This document shows positions 39,487 through 48,907 of a stretch of DNA of 64,000 bases, one piece after another. The notes beneath the pieces are model-generated. The model was not told the DNA's origin. It did not search any database and saw only the letters and a program-made list of their open reading frames with translations. The position numbers and the translations under genes were made by a program. The DNA lies in contig CAKSTR010000001.1 in the NCBI GenBank assembly GCA_934500835.1, positions 1 to 64,000 of the forward strand. Direction: 5' to 3'. The stretch's first letter is position 1. Each line of letters begins with the position of its first letter. This DNA is from an uncultured Paracoccaceae bacterium (GTDB lineage Bacteria; Pseudomonadota; Alphaproteobacteria; Rhodobacterales; Rhodobacteraceae).

Positions 39487-40605
39487 GTGTCGAGATTCGA
39501 CCGATATCTGCTGTCGCAGCTGCTGACATTGTTCGGCTTTTTCAGCCTTGTGCTGGTGGCCGTCTACTGGGTCAACCGCGCCGTCGGCCTGTTCGACCAG
39601 TTGATCGGCGATGGCCAGTCGGCGGTGGTCTTCCTGGAATTCTCGCTGCTGACCCTGCCCAACGTGATCCGCCTCGTGCTGCCGATCTCGGCCTTTGCCG
39701 CCTGTCTTTACGCCATCAACCGGCTGAACCAGGAATCCGAGCTGGTGGTGATGCAGGCCACCGGGTTTTCTGCCTTCCGTCTGGCGCGGCCGGTCCTGTT
39801 TTTCGGCCTGTCCGTCATGGCGATGCAGCTTGTCCTTACCAATGTGCTGGTGCCGCTGTCGCAATCGCGGCTCAGCGAGCGGACGTCGGAAATCAGCGAA
39901 AACGCCACGGCGCGCTTTCTGAACGAGGGGCGCTTCATGCATCCGGCCACCGGGGTGACGCTGTACATCAGCCAGATCACCCAGTTGGGAGAGTTGAAGA
40001 AGATCTTCCTTGCGGACGAACGCAGCGAGACCGAGCGCGTGGTCTATACCGCCGAAACCGCCCTTCTGGTGCGCGGAGAGGCCGGGCCGGTTCTGGTGAT
40101 GCTGGACGGTGTCGCCCAAAGGCTGACCCGCGAGGGCGAACGGCTGGCCGTGACCCGGTTCCAGAATTTCGCCATGGATCTGTCGGGGCTGGTCGATGCG
40201 TCCGGCGCGCGTCGGCAGGGTCTGCGCGAATTGTCGACCATGCAGCTTCTGACCGCCCCGGCCGCGCTTCTGGAGGCGACGGGGGCCAGCCGGCCCGCCT
40301 TTCTTGAAGAAGGCCACAGCCGCATCGCCTCGCCCCTTCTGGCGCTGGCGGCACCGCTGGTCGGCTTTGCGGCGCTGATGCTGGGGGGCTACTCGCGCTT
40401 TGGGCTTTTGCCGCAGATCGCGCTTGGCGTCGGTCTTCTCATCGTGTTGCAGACCATCTCCACCGTCGCCTCGGGCCGGGCGCTGCAGAACGAGAACGGC
40501 TGGCCGCTGGTCTATGTCGCCCCCCTGATCGGCCTGGCGATGGCGGTCGGAATGCTGTGGTGGGCGCAACGGCCGAAGCGCCGCCCGCGGGAGGCGCTGG
40601 CATGA
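39487..40605 (+). CDS. lptF: LPS export permease LptF
   Basis: A 372-residue YjgP/YjgQ-family permease of the LptB2FG transporter that extracts LPS from the inner membrane. Membrane helices cluster at the N- and C-termini, flanking a periplasmic jellyroll-like region (about 100-270). The start is GTG 39487 (SRFDRYLLSQLL), the usual family start; the longer frame runs antisense to pepA. The stop overlaps lptG as ATGA. First gene of the lptF-lptG-lptD-surA-pdxA-rsmA cluster. Confidence 0.94.
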   Translation: MSRFDRYLLSQLLTLFGFFSLVLVAVYWVNRAVGLFDQLIGDGQSAVVFLEFSLLTLPNVIRLVLPISAFAACLYAINRLNQESELVVMQATGFSAFRLARPVLFFGLSVMAMQLVLTNVLVPLSQSRLSERTSEISENATARFLNEGRFMHPATGVTLYISQITQLGELKKIFLADERSETERVVYTAETALLVRGEAGPVLVMLDGVAQRLTREGERLAVTRFQNFAMDLSGLVDASGARRQGLRELSTMQLLTAPAALLEATGASRPAFLEEGHSRIASPLLALAAPLVGFAALMLGGYSRFGLLPQIALGVGLLIVLQTISTVASGRALQNENGWPLVYVAPLIGLAMAVGMLWWAQRPKRRPREALA

Positions 40606-41699
40606 CGATGTCGCTCTACATCGCCCGGCGGTTTCTGACCACGGTCGGCATGGTCTTCCTGATCTTCTTCGGCATCCTCCTTCTGATCGACATGATCGAG
40701 CAGATGCGAAAACTGTCGGGCACCGGCGCCGGGCTGGCCGATGCCTTCCGGCTGGCGGTGCTGAACGTGCCCGATACCCTGTACCGCATTCTGCCGCTGA
40801 TCATGATCATGGCATCGGTGGCGCTGTTCCTTGCGCTGGCCCGCTCGTCCGAACTGGTGGTGGTCCGTGCCGCCGGCCGGTCCGGCCTGCGCTTTCTGGT
40901 GACGCCGGTGGCCGCCGCTCTGGTGATCGGGCTTTTTGCCGTCGCGGTGCTGAACCCCCTGGTGGCCGCCACCCAGAAAGCCTATGAGGATGCCCGCGCC
41001 GCCCATCTGACGCCCGGCGACTCGGTGCTTTCGGTCTCGGATACCGGGCTGTGGCTGCGGCAGGGCGGCGACTATGGCCAGACCGTCATTCAGGCCGGTC
41101 GTGCCAATCTGGACGGGACCGAGCTGTCAGCCGTCACCTTCCTGACCTTCGGCCCCGACGGCGCCCCCGCCACAAGGGTCGAGGCCGCGACCGCCCGGCT
41201 GACCCCCGGCGCCTGGCTTCTGGACGGGGCGAAGATGTGGGATCTGACCGCATCCAACCCCGAACTGGCCGCGCAGCGCTGGCCCAACAACACCCGCCTG
41301 CCCTCGGACCTGACGCCCGAGCGTATCCGCGACAGTTTCGGCACCCCCAATGCGGTGCCGATCTGGCAATTGCCCGGCTATATCGCCGGGCTGGAGAGTG
41401 CGGGCTTCACCGCCCGGTCCTATCGGCTCTGGTTCCAGATGGAGCTGGCGCAGCCGCTGCTGCTTGCGGCCATGGTGCTGATCGCCGCCGGATTCACCAT
41501 GCGCCACGCCCGTTTTGGCAAGACCGGCACCATGGTGCTTTACGCCATGCTTTCGGGGTTTGCGGTGTTCTTCCTGCGCAATTTCGCGCAGGCGCTTGGC
41601 GATTCCGGCCAGATCCCGATCCTTCTGGCGGCATGGAGCCCGCCGCTTGCCGCCGCCCTGCTGGCACTTGGCCTTGTCCTGCATCTGGAGGACGGCTGA
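40602..41699 (+). CDS. lptG: LPS export permease LptG
   Basis: A 365-residue second permease of the LptB2FG complex. N-terminal SLYIARRFLTTVGMVFLIFFGILLLIDMIEQ is typical, with paired helices at both ends and a periplasmic domain between. ATG 40602 overlaps the lptF stop, and its own stop shares one base with the lptD ATG (TGATG), so all three proteins are translationally coupled. Confidence 0.94.
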   Translation: MTMSLYIARRFLTTVGMVFLIFFGILLLIDMIEQMRKLSGTGAGLADAFRLAVLNVPDTLYRILPLIMIMASVALFLALARSSELVVVRAAGRSGLRFLVTPVAAALVIGLFAVAVLNPLVAATQKAYEDARAAHLTPGDSVLSVSDTGLWLRQGGDYGQTVIQAGRANLDGTELSAVTFLTFGPDGAPATRVEAATARLTPGAWLLDGAKMWDLTASNPELAAQRWPNNTRLPSDLTPERIRDSFGTPNAVPIWQLPGYIAGLESAGFTARSYRLWFQMELAQPLLLAAMVLIAAGFTMRHARFGKTGTMVLYAMLSGFAVFFLRNFAQALGDSGQIPILLAAWSPPLAAALLALGLVLHLEDG

Positions 41700-43849
41700 T
41701 GCGCGGCTTCTTCCGCCTTCTGGCGCTGATCCTTGTTCTTGCCACCCCCGCCGCCCCTGCCCTTGCGCAGGAAACGGCGGCGCTGGTCTCTGACCGGCTT
41801 CTGATCACCGGCGACACCGTGCTGATCGCCGAGGGCAACGTCGAGGTCTTCTTCAAGGGCCGCACGCTGAAGGCCAGCCGGATCTCTTACGATGAGGCGG
41901 CGGACCGGCTTCTGATCGAAGGGCCGATCGTGCTGACCGAGGCCAGCGGCAACACCGTCATCCTGGCCTCGCAGGCCGATCTGTCGGCCGATCTCTCCGA
42001 GGGCCTTCTGACCAGCGCCCGGATGGTGCTGAACCAGCAGCTGCAACTGGCGGCCAACCGGATCATGCGGGTCGACGGGCGTTATACCGCGCTGGACAAT
42101 GTGGTCGCATCCTCGTGCAAGGTCTGCGCGTCGAACCCCACGCCGTTGTGGGAAATCCGTGCCCGCCGCGTGGTGCATGATCAGGAAGAGCGCCAGCTCT
42201 ACTTCGACCACGCCCAGTTCCGCGTTGCCGGTCTGCCGGTCTTCTACATCCCGCGCCTGCGGATGCCGGACCCCTCTCTGGCCCGCGCCACCGGCTTCCT
42301 GCAGCCCTCTTTGCGCACCACCTCGGAACTGGGAAGCGGTCTCAAATTCCCCTATTTCATCGTGATGGGCGATCACCGCGACCTGACGGTCACGCCCTAT
42401 GTCACCACGAAGGGCGGCCGCTCGGTCGAACTGCGCTACCGGCAGGCCTTTGCCACCGGCGCCATCGACGTCACCGGCGCATTTTCGCGCGACCGGATCT
42501 TGCCCGGCGAAGACCGCGGCTACATGTTCGCCAACGGGCAGTTCGCCCTGCCGCAGGGCTTCGGCCTTGACCTGAAGCTGCAGACCGTGACGGACCCGGC
42601 CTATCTTCTGGACTACGGCATCGTGAACACCGACATGCTGGACAGCCGGATCACCATCAGCCGCACCCGGCGCAACGAATACATCTCGGGCCGTATCATC
42701 AGCTTCCAGACCCTGCGCGAGGATGAAGACAACACCACCATCCCCTCGGTCGTGGCCGACGTCACCTTCCACCGCCGGTTTTCCCTTGGCCCCCTGGGTG
42801 GCGAGGGCGGCTTGCGCCTGCAGACCCACAGCCACTGGCGCAGTTCGGAAAGCCCCTTCGACGGGCCGGATACCGATCTGATCGCCGATGGCCGCGACCT
42901 GCAACGGATCTCGGCCCGGATCGACTGGCGGCGCAGCTTCATCCTTGCCGGCGGGATCGAGGCAACCCTCTTGGGCGAGGCTTCGGCCGATGCCTATTCC
43001 ATCGCGCAGGACAACGACTATTCAGGCTCTTACAGCCGCATGCATGCGGCCGCGGGGGCAGAGCTGCGCTGGCCCTGGATCAAGGCCGCCCCTTCGGGCG
43101 CCGTGCATGTGATCGAACCCGTGGTGCAGCTGGTCTGGGCCGATCCCGACGGCGACGGCATCCCCAATGAGGATTCCGCGCTGGTCGAATTCGACGAGGG
43201 CAACCTTTTCTCGCTGAACCGCTTCCCCGGTTCGGATGCGGTGGAACTGGGACGGCGGGCCAACATCGGCGTGACCTGGACCCGGCATGACCCGACCGGC
43301 TGGACCATGGGCGTCACGCTGGGCCGGATCTACCGCGAAAAGGACTATGACCAGTTCGGCCCGGCCTCGGGGCTGGATGGCGAGAGTTCGGACTGGCTGG
43401 CGGGGGTGAACTTCACGCTTGCCGACGGCTATGCCGTTGCCGGCCGCTTCACCTTCGACGATGATCTTGATCTGTCCAAGGCCGAGGCCCGGGTCTCGGT
43501 CAACCGCGAGCGGCTGGCGCTGGCCACCTCGATGCTGTGGATGGTTGCCGACACGAAATTCGAGAACCGGACCGATCCGACCCGCGAATTCACCTTCGAT
43601 GCGCGCTGGAAGGCCACCGATCAGCTGACGACGCGGCTGACCGGCAGCTATGACTTCGAGTCGGATCGCGGCACGCTGGCCGGGCTTGGGCTGGAATACC
43701 GGACCGATTGTCTGGCGGTGAATGTTTCCCTCTCGCGCCGGTTCACTTCCTCGACTAGTGTGACGCCGACAACGGATTTCGGCCTGTCCTTCGATCTGAT
43801 CGGCATCAGTGGCGCTGGCCTTGCCGGCCCCGCCCGCCGTTGCAACTGA
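41699..43849 (+). CDS. lptD: LPS assembly protein LptD
   Basis: A 716-residue outer-membrane protein that inserts LPS into the outer leaflet. It begins with a signal peptide (LALILVLATPAAPALA), then an OstA/LptA-like periplasmic domain (VSDRLLITGDTVLIAEGNVEVFFKGR), then a large C-terminal beta-barrel ending in an aromatic-poor tail with two late cysteines (Cys near 702 and 714). CKVCAS near residue 140 may form the disulfides known in LptD. The frame upstream of 41699 lies inside lptG. Confidence 0.93.
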   Translation: MRGFFRLLALILVLATPAAPALAQETAALVSDRLLITGDTVLIAEGNVEVFFKGRTLKASRISYDEAADRLLIEGPIVLTEASGNTVILASQADLSADLSEGLLTSARMVLNQQLQLAANRIMRVDGRYTALDNVVASSCKVCASNPTPLWEIRARRVVHDQEERQLYFDHAQFRVAGLPVFYIPRLRMPDPSLARATGFLQPSLRTTSELGSGLKFPYFIVMGDHRDLTVTPYVTTKGGRSVELRYRQAFATGAIDVTGAFSRDRILPGEDRGYMFANGQFALPQGFGLDLKLQTVTDPAYLLDYGIVNTDMLDSRITISRTRRNEYISGRIISFQTLREDEDNTTIPSVVADVTFHRRFSLGPLGGEGGLRLQTHSHWRSSESPFDGPDTDLIADGRDLQRISARIDWRRSFILAGGIEATLLGEASADAYSIAQDNDYSGSYSRMHAAAGAELRWPWIKAAPSGAVHVIEPVVQLVWADPDGDGIPNEDSALVEFDEGNLFSLNRFPGSDAVELGRRANIGVTWTRHDPTGWTMGVTLGRIYREKDYDQFGPASGLDGESSDWLAGVNFTLADGYAVAGRFTFDDDLDLSKAEARVSVNRERLALATSMLWMVADTKFENRTDPTREFTFDARWKATDQLTTRLTGSYDFESDRGTLAGLGLEYRTDCLAVNVSLSRRFTSSTSVTPTTDFGLSFDLIGISGAGLAGPARRCN

Positions 43850-43860
43850 GGGGCAGGCGC

Positions 43861-45123
43861 ATGACAAGACCCGCACAGCAGGACGGGCGCAGGATGGCGA
43901 TGCAGAGCATGTGGCACAGGATGGGCGGGACGCGGGCGGTGAAGGCACTGGTCATGGCGCTGGCCTTGGGCGGGACGACCCTGCCGGCAATGGCGCAGAA
44001 CCTTTTTGCCCCGCGCCTTTACGTCAACGATCAGGTGATCACCGAATATGAGGTGATCCAGCGCGCCCTGTTCCTCAAGGTGCTGCGCGCTCCCGGCGAC
44101 CCGATGGAGGAATCGCTGAAGGCGCTGACCGAAGACCGCCTGCGCATGGCCGAGGCCAAGCGGCTGGGACTGACCGTCACCGACGAACAGGTCAAGGCGG
44201 GGATGGAGGAATTCGCCACCCGCGCCAACCTTTCGGCCGAGCAGCTGATCGCAGAGCTGCAGAAGGTCGGCGTCGCGCCGCAGACCTTCCGCGATTTCGT
44301 CGTGGCGGGCCTCCTGTGGCGCGATGCGATCCGCGCGCGCTATGTCGGTCAGGTTTCGGTGTCCGAAGCCGATATCGACAAGGCGATGCAGACGCTGGCC
44401 CGGCCGCGCGCGCTGAAGGTGCTGGCCTCGGAACTGGTGATCCCCGCCCCGCCCGGCCAGGAAGATGCCGCCATGGCCCTGGCCAACCGGCTTTATCAGG
44501 AGATCGACTCCGAGGCCGAATTCGCCGCCGCCGCCCGCGCGCATTCGGCAGCGCCCACCGCGCCCAATGGCGGCCGGTTGCAGTGGCTGCCGTTGTCGAA
44601 CCTGCCGCCCACCATCGCCGGACAGATTCTGGGGCTGGCCAAGGGCCATGCCTCGAAACCTGTCTCCGTGCCGAACGCGGTGGTGCTGTTCCTGCTGCGC
44701 GACGTGGCCGAGGATGAAACGGCCGAGCCGATCTCGGTCTCGGTCGAATATGCGCGCTACTTCGTGCCCGACGATCCGGCCGAAGTGGCGAAGGTCCATG
44801 CCAACGCCGACAAATGCATGGACCTTTATGGTCTGGCAAAGGGGCAGCCGGCGGAAAATCTGGTGATCGAGACGAAACCGATGTCCGAGATTCCGCGCGA
44901 CATCGGGCTGGAACTGGCCAAGCTGGACCCCGGCGAGATGGTAACATCGCGCACGGCGCAAGGATCGCGGATGATCCTGATGCTGTGCTCGCGCAATGTG
45001 GTGGCCGAAACCCCGCCGACGCGCGAGCAGATCCGCGAGCAGGTGCAGAACCAGAAGCTGGATGGCCTGGCGCAGGGCTACATGTCCGAGCTGAAGGCCA
45101 ATGCACTGATCCGCGAGCCGTGA
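43861..45123 (+). CDS. surA: SurA-like periplasmic chaperone / peptidylprolyl isomerase
   Basis: A 420-residue SurA-type protein that helps fold outer-membrane proteins, including LptD. A signal peptide precedes the SurA N-terminal domain (VNDQVITEYEVIQRALFLKVL), and a parvulin-like region lies around residues 190-290 with SAAPTAPNGGRLQWL. I start at ATG 43861, with GAGGGG seven bases upstream and 11 bp after lptD; a slightly longer frame starts inside lptD. Its stop overlaps the pdxA GTG. Isomerase activity is not certain in this subgroup. Confidence 0.88.
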   Translation: MTRPAQQDGRRMAMQSMWHRMGGTRAVKALVMALALGGTTLPAMAQNLFAPRLYVNDQVITEYEVIQRALFLKVLRAPGDPMEESLKALTEDRLRMAEAKRLGLTVTDEQVKAGMEEFATRANLSAEQLIAELQKVGVAPQTFRDFVVAGLLWRDAIRARYVGQVSVSEADIDKAMQTLARPRALKVLASELVIPAPPGQEDAAMALANRLYQEIDSEAEFAAAARAHSAAPTAPNGGRLQWLPLSNLPPTIAGQILGLAKGHASKPVSVPNAVVLFLLRDVAEDETAEPISVSVEYARYFVPDDPAEVAKVHANADKCMDLYGLAKGQPAENLVIETKPMSEIPRDIGLELAKLDPGEMVTSRTAQGSRMILMLCSRNVVAETPPTREQIREQVQNQKLDGLAQGYMSELKANALIREP

Positions 45124-46091
45124 CGCCCGCCCCGCTTGTCCTGACCTGCGGCGATCCGTCGGGCATCGGACCCGAGATCGCGGTGAAGGCGCGTGCCGTG
45201 CTGGGGGCGGCCCTGCCCTTCGCCTGGATCGGCGATCCCCGCCATTTGCCTGCGGGCGCGGCCGTGGCCGAAATCTCGTGCCCGGGTGATGCGGCTTCGG
45301 TTCCGCCCTCGCATCTGCCGGTGCTGCCCCTGCGCTTTGCCGCTGCCGCGCAGCCCGGCCGGCCCGACCCTGCCAATGCCGCCGGCACCATCGCCGCCAT
45401 CGAGCGGGCCGTGACGCTTGTGCAGGCGGGCGAGGCCGGGGCGCTCTGCACCGCGCCCATCCACAAGAAGGCGCTGAAGGATGGCGCGGGCTTCGCCTTT
45501 CCCGGCCATACCGAGTTTCTGGCCCATCTGGCCGGTGTCGGGCGGGTGGTGATGATGCTGGCCTGCCCGGGGCTGCGGGTGGTGCCCGCGACGATCCATA
45601 TCCCCCTGTCCGACGTGCCTGCGGCGCTGACCGAAGGGCTGCTGGAAGAGACCATCCGCATCACCCATGCCGGGCTGATCCGCGATTTCGGTCTGGCGGC
45701 GCCGCGTCTGGCGGTGGCGGGGCTGAATCCCCATGCCGGCGAGGGCGGCACGATGGGATGGGAGGACGAGCGGATGATCCGCCCGCTGGTCGCCCGCCTT
45801 GCCGCCGAAGGCATGGCGATCCGTGGCCCCCTGCCCGCCGACACCATGTTCCATGCCGCGGCCCGCGCCGGCTATGATGCGGCGATCTGCGCCTATCACG
45901 ACCAGGCGCTGATCCCGATCAAGACCATCGACTTCGCCGGCGGGGTGAATGTGACCCTTGGCCTGCCCTTCGTGCGCACCTCGCCCGACCATGGCACCGC
46001 CTATGACATCGCCGGGCGCGGGCTGGCGGATGCCTCGTCGGTTGTGGCGGCGCTGCGGATGGCGCAAGAGATGGCGGCGGCGCGCGGCTAG
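45120..46091 (+). CDS. pdxA: 4-hydroxythreonine-4-phosphate dehydrogenase
   Basis: A 323-residue NAD-dependent enzyme of the vitamin B6 (PLP) pathway that oxidises 4-phosphohydroxy-threonine. Motifs: TCGDPSGIGPEIAVKA at the N-terminus, PGHTEFLAHL, and metal-binding CAYHDQALIPIKTI. The start is GTG 45120, overlapping the surA stop; the longer frame is antisense-like across surA. The surA-pdxA-rsmA order is a classic conserved cluster in proteobacteria. Confidence 0.95.
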   Translation: MTPAPLVLTCGDPSGIGPEIAVKARAVLGAALPFAWIGDPRHLPAGAAVAEISCPGDAASVPPSHLPVLPLRFAAAAQPGRPDPANAAGTIAAIERAVTLVQAGEAGALCTAPIHKKALKDGAGFAFPGHTEFLAHLAGVGRVVMMLACPGLRVVPATIHIPLSDVPAALTEGLLEETIRITHAGLIRDFGLAAPRLAVAGLNPHAGEGGTMGWEDERMIRPLVARLAAEGMAIRGPLPADTMFHAAARAGYDAAICAYHDQALIPIKTIDFAGGVNVTLGLPFVRTSPDHGTAYDIAGRGLADASSVVAALRMAQEMAAARG

Positions 46092-46102
46092 GCGGTCCGG
46101 CG

Positions 46103-46150
46103 GCGGGGGCCAGCCCCCGCACCCCCGGGATATTTGGACCAGAATGAAGG
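46103..46150 (+). repeat. Dispersed repeat, copy 6
   Basis: A hairpin GCGGGGGC-CA-GCCCCCGC (46103-46120) follows pdxA by 12 bp, then ACCCCCG and the core GGATATTTGGACCAG...TGAAG. Orientation matches pdxA. The rsmA ribosome-binding site begins two bases after the repeat. Confidence 0.85.
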
Positions 46151-46162
46151 CGGGAGGCGGTT

Positions 46163-47002
46163 TTGGGAACCATCGACGGGCTGCCGCCGCTGCGCGAGGT
46201 GATCGCGGCGCATGGGCTGGTGGCGAAGAAGCAACTGGGGCAGAACTTCCTGCTGGATCTGAACCTGACGGCCAAGATCGCCCGCTGTGCCGGGGATCTG
46301 TCGGGGGCGGATGTGCTGGAGGTGGGACCGGGGCCGGGCGGGCTGACCCGTGGGCTGCTGGCGGAAGGCGCGCGGCATGTGGTGGCGGTGGAGATGGACC
46401 CGCGTGCCATTCCCGTGCTGGAAGAGGTGGCGGCGGCCCATCCGGGGCGGCTGACCGTGCTTCTGGGCGACGCGCTGAAACTGGATGTGATGGCGCATCT
46501 GACCCCGCCGGTGAAGGTGGTGGCGAACCTGCCCTACAATGTCGGGACCGAACTGCTGATCCGCTGGCTTTCGCCCGCGGTCTGGCCGCCCTTCTGGGAC
46601 AGCCTGACGCTGATGTTCCAGAAGGAGGTGGCCGAGCGGATCGTGGCGAAGCCCGGATCCGACCATTACGGACGCCTTGCGCTGCTGGCGCAATGGCGGG
46701 CGGAGCCGAAGATCGTGATGTCCCTGCCGCCCGAGGCCTTTGTTCCCGCCCCCAAGGTTCATTCGGCCGTGGTGCATCTGAAGCGGCTTGAGCAGCCGCG
46801 CTACCCTTGCGATTTCGCCGTGCTGCAACGGGTGACCGCCATGGCCTTCAACCAGCGTCGCAAGATGCTGCGGTCGTCCCTGAAGGGCTTGGGGCCGCGG
46901 GTCGAAGAGATGTTGCGGACGGCCGGCATTTCACCGACAGCGCGGGCCGAGGAAATCGACCTTGAGCATTTCTGCGCCCTGGCGCGCGAAGTCGCCCGAT
47001 AG
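46163..47002 (+). CDS. rsmA: 16S rRNA dimethyladenosine methyltransferase
   Basis: A 279-residue KsgA/RsmA that dimethylates two adjacent adenosines in the 3' loop of 16S rRNA. Motifs are [35 protein letters not shown] for SAM binding and the catalytic VANLPYNV. The start is TTG 46163 with GGGAGG five bases upstream. An ATG inside the preceding repeat is out of frame. The gene ends the lptF-rsmA cluster; a strong hairpin follows. Confidence 0.93.
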   Translation: MGTIDGLPPLREVIAAHGLVAKKQLGQNFLLDLNLTAKIARCAGDLSGADVLEVGPGPGGLTRGLLAEGARHVVAVEMDPRAIPVLEEVAAAHPGRLTVLLGDALKLDVMAHLTPPVKVVANLPYNVGTELLIRWLSPAVWPPFWDSLTLMFQKEVAERIVAKPGSDHYGRLALLAQWRAEPKIVMSLPPEAFVPAPKVHSAVVHLKRLEQPRYPCDFAVLQRVTAMAFNQRRKMLRSSLKGLGPRVEEMLRTAGISPTARAEEIDLEHFCALAREVAR

Positions 47003-47005
47003 AAC

Positions 47006-47028
47006 ACCGGGGCCGCAAGGGCCCCGGT
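47006..47028. terminator. Bidirectional terminator between rsmA and the DUF4167 gene
   Basis: Perfect 9-bp arms ACCGGGGCC/GGCCCCGGT enclose a 5-nt loop. It begins 3 bp after the rsmA stop and lies 3 bp before the end of the convergent DUF4167 gene, so it can serve both. Confidence 0.8.
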
Positions 47029-47031
47029 GCG

Positions 47032-47856
47032 TTATTCAGCGGCTTCCTTCTTGCCCTCGCCTTCGGCCTTGGGCTTGCGCGGGGCGCGGCGCGGCTTGGC
47101 GGCGGCTTCTGCCGGGGCCTCCGCAGCTTCGGGGGCGGCCTGGGCAGCCGGCGCTTCGGCAGGTGCAGCTTCGGCTTTCGCCTCGGGCAGCGGGCCGGTG
47201 ATGAAGGCGGGAAGTTCGGGCTGTTCGGCGGGCTCGCGGCGCGGGCGGTTGCGGTTGCCCTCGTTCCGGTGGCCTTCGCGGCGCGGCGCGGCTTCGGCCC
47301 CCTCCTCGCGGCGGCGCGGGTTGGGCTTCGGCGCATCCTCGCGGCGACGGGCTTCGGGCGTCTCGACCAGACCGCTGTCGCCGGCCTGCGCGTCAAGGTC
47401 GATCACCTCGACGACCATCGGCTGCTCTTCGGTGCCGGGATCACGGAAGTCGCGGTCACGGCGATCCTCGCGGTCGCGATTGTCGCGGCGGTCATCCCGG
47501 TCACGGTAGTCGCGGTTGCCGTTCTGGCCGCCATTGTGGTTGCCGTTGCCGTTGCCGCCGTTGCCGTTCTGCTGATACTGCTGCTGGCGCGCCTCTTGTT
47601 CGGCGGCCATCTCGCGCTGCGCCTCGGCCAGCATCCTTGTGTAATGCTCGGCGTGCTGCAGGAAATTCTCGGCAGCGACACGGTCATTCGAGAGCTGCGC
47701 ATCGCGCGCCAGCATCTGGTACTTCTCGATGATCTGTTGCGGCGTTCCGCGCACCTTGCCCTCGGGGCCCGAGGAGTCGAAGACGCGGTTGATGATATTG
47801 CCGAGGGTGCGCGGGCGGTTCTGGTTGGAACGCGAGCGTTTCTTGGAAGAGCGCAT
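47032..47856 (-). CDS. DUF4167 domain protein
   Basis: A 274-residue alphaproteobacterial protein. The first ~75 residues are the conserved DUF4167 region (MRSSKKRSRSNQNRPRTLGN through SNDRVAAENFLQHAEHYTRML). The remainder is low complexity: a Gln/Asn/Gly stretch near 90-115, then Arg/Asp repeats (YRDRDDRRDNRDREDRRD), then an Ala/Pro/Glu tail. Such charged low-complexity tails suggest RNA association, but no function is established. It is 208 bp downstream of prmC on the same strand and is probably transcribed separately. Confidence 0.9.
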   Translation of the reverse strand: MRSSKKRSRSNQNRPRTLGNIINRVFDSSGPEGKVRGTPQQIIEKYQMLARDAQLSNDRVAAENFLQHAEHYTRMLAEAQREMAAEQEARQQQYQQNGNGGNGNGNHNGGQNGNRDYRDRDDRRDNRDREDRRDRDFRDPGTEEQPMVVEVIDLDAQAGDSGLVETPEARRREDAPKPNPRRREEGAEAAPRREGHRNEGNRNRPRREPAEQPELPAFITGPLPEAKAEAAPAEAPAAQAAPEAAEAPAEAAAKPRRAPRKPKAEGEGKKEAAE

Positions 47857-48064
47857 CTGGTCCTTATGATGGCTTTGGCCCGCGGACGCCGCCCGGTTTC
47901 AGGGCAGCTGTCAAATCTCCGCAGGGGCTGGTAGGTCGCCGGGCCGGGGCTGAACCCTTTCCTGACGTGGGGCCAATAAACATAGGCTTTGGCCGCTGAC
48001 AAGCAATATTTGTGGACCTTGGGGCGAATCTGCAAGGGAGTGCCGGCGACGCAATGCCGCATGA

Positions 48065-48907
48065 TCAGCGCATGTTTGCCGGGCGGCGGGCCGTCACGAC
48101 GCGGTCCCGGCCATCGAGATCGGGCAGGATGCGGATGTCGTCGAACTGCGCAAGGTGCAGGATACGGGCCACCTCCTGCCCCTGGGTCGGCCCGATCTCG
48201 AAGATCAGCCGGCCGCCGGGCAACAGCACCGGCAGCGCCTGCGCCGCAATGGCGCGATAGGCGGTCAGCCCGTCATCGCCATCGGTCAGCGCCTGGCGCG
48301 GCTCGTGGTCGCGGACCTCGGGGGCAAGGCCGGACATCTCGTCCAGCGCGATATAGGGCGGGTTCGAGACGATCAGGTCGAAACGGCCGATGACGCCGTC
48401 GAGCCAGCTGGTTTCCGTAAAGGTGGCGCGGTCGGAAAGGCCAAGCGTTTCGGCATTGTCACCGGCGACGGCAAGCGCCGCAGCGGAGATGTCGCTGCCA
48501 AGGCCGGTTGCCTCGGGGCGTTCGGCGAGAAGGGTCAAGAGGATACAGCCCGTGCCGGTGCCGATGTCGAGGATACGTGAGAAAGGTCCGGCAAGTGCCT
48601 GTTCGATCAGGATTTCCGTCTCTGGCCGCGGGTCGAGCGTGTCTTGGGTGACGCGAAAGCGGCGTCCCCAGAACAGGCGGCTGCCGATGATCTGCGACAC
48701 CGGCTTGCGCGTCTGCCGGGCCAGAAGGGCCGTCTCGTATGCCATGGCCTGCGGGTCGGTCATCTCGTCGGCAAGATGCAGGGTCAGCCGATCCGGGGCG
48801 AGGCCCATCGCATGGGCCAGCAGGATGCGCGCGTCGCGGGCGGGATCTTCGACACCGGCCGCACGCAGCCGGGGCACGGCAGCCATCAGTGCTGCCTTGG
48901 CGATCAT
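48065..48907 (-). CDS. prmC: Release-factor glutamine methyltransferase PrmC
   Basis: A 280-residue SAM-dependent methyltransferase that methylates the Gln of the GGQ motif of peptide-release factors. A helical N-terminal domain ([21 protein letters not shown]) precedes the Rossmann domain with [16 protein letters not shown] and the catalytic VSNPPYI (about 183-187). Its ATG overlaps the prfA stop as ATGA, so it is made together with its substrate RF1. Confidence 0.95.
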   Translation of the reverse strand: MIAKAALMAAVPRLRAAGVEDPARDARILLAHAMGLAPDRLTLHLADEMTDPQAMAYETALLARQTRKPVSQIIGSRLFWGRRFRVTQDTLDPRPETEILIEQALAGPFSRILDIGTGTGCILLTLLAERPEATGLGSDISAAALAVAGDNAETLGLSDRATFTETSWLDGVIGRFDLIVSNPPYIALDEMSGLAPEVRDHEPRQALTDGDDGLTAYRAIAAQALPVLLPGGRLIFEIGPTQGQEVARILHLAQFDDIRILPDLDGRDRVVTARRPANMR

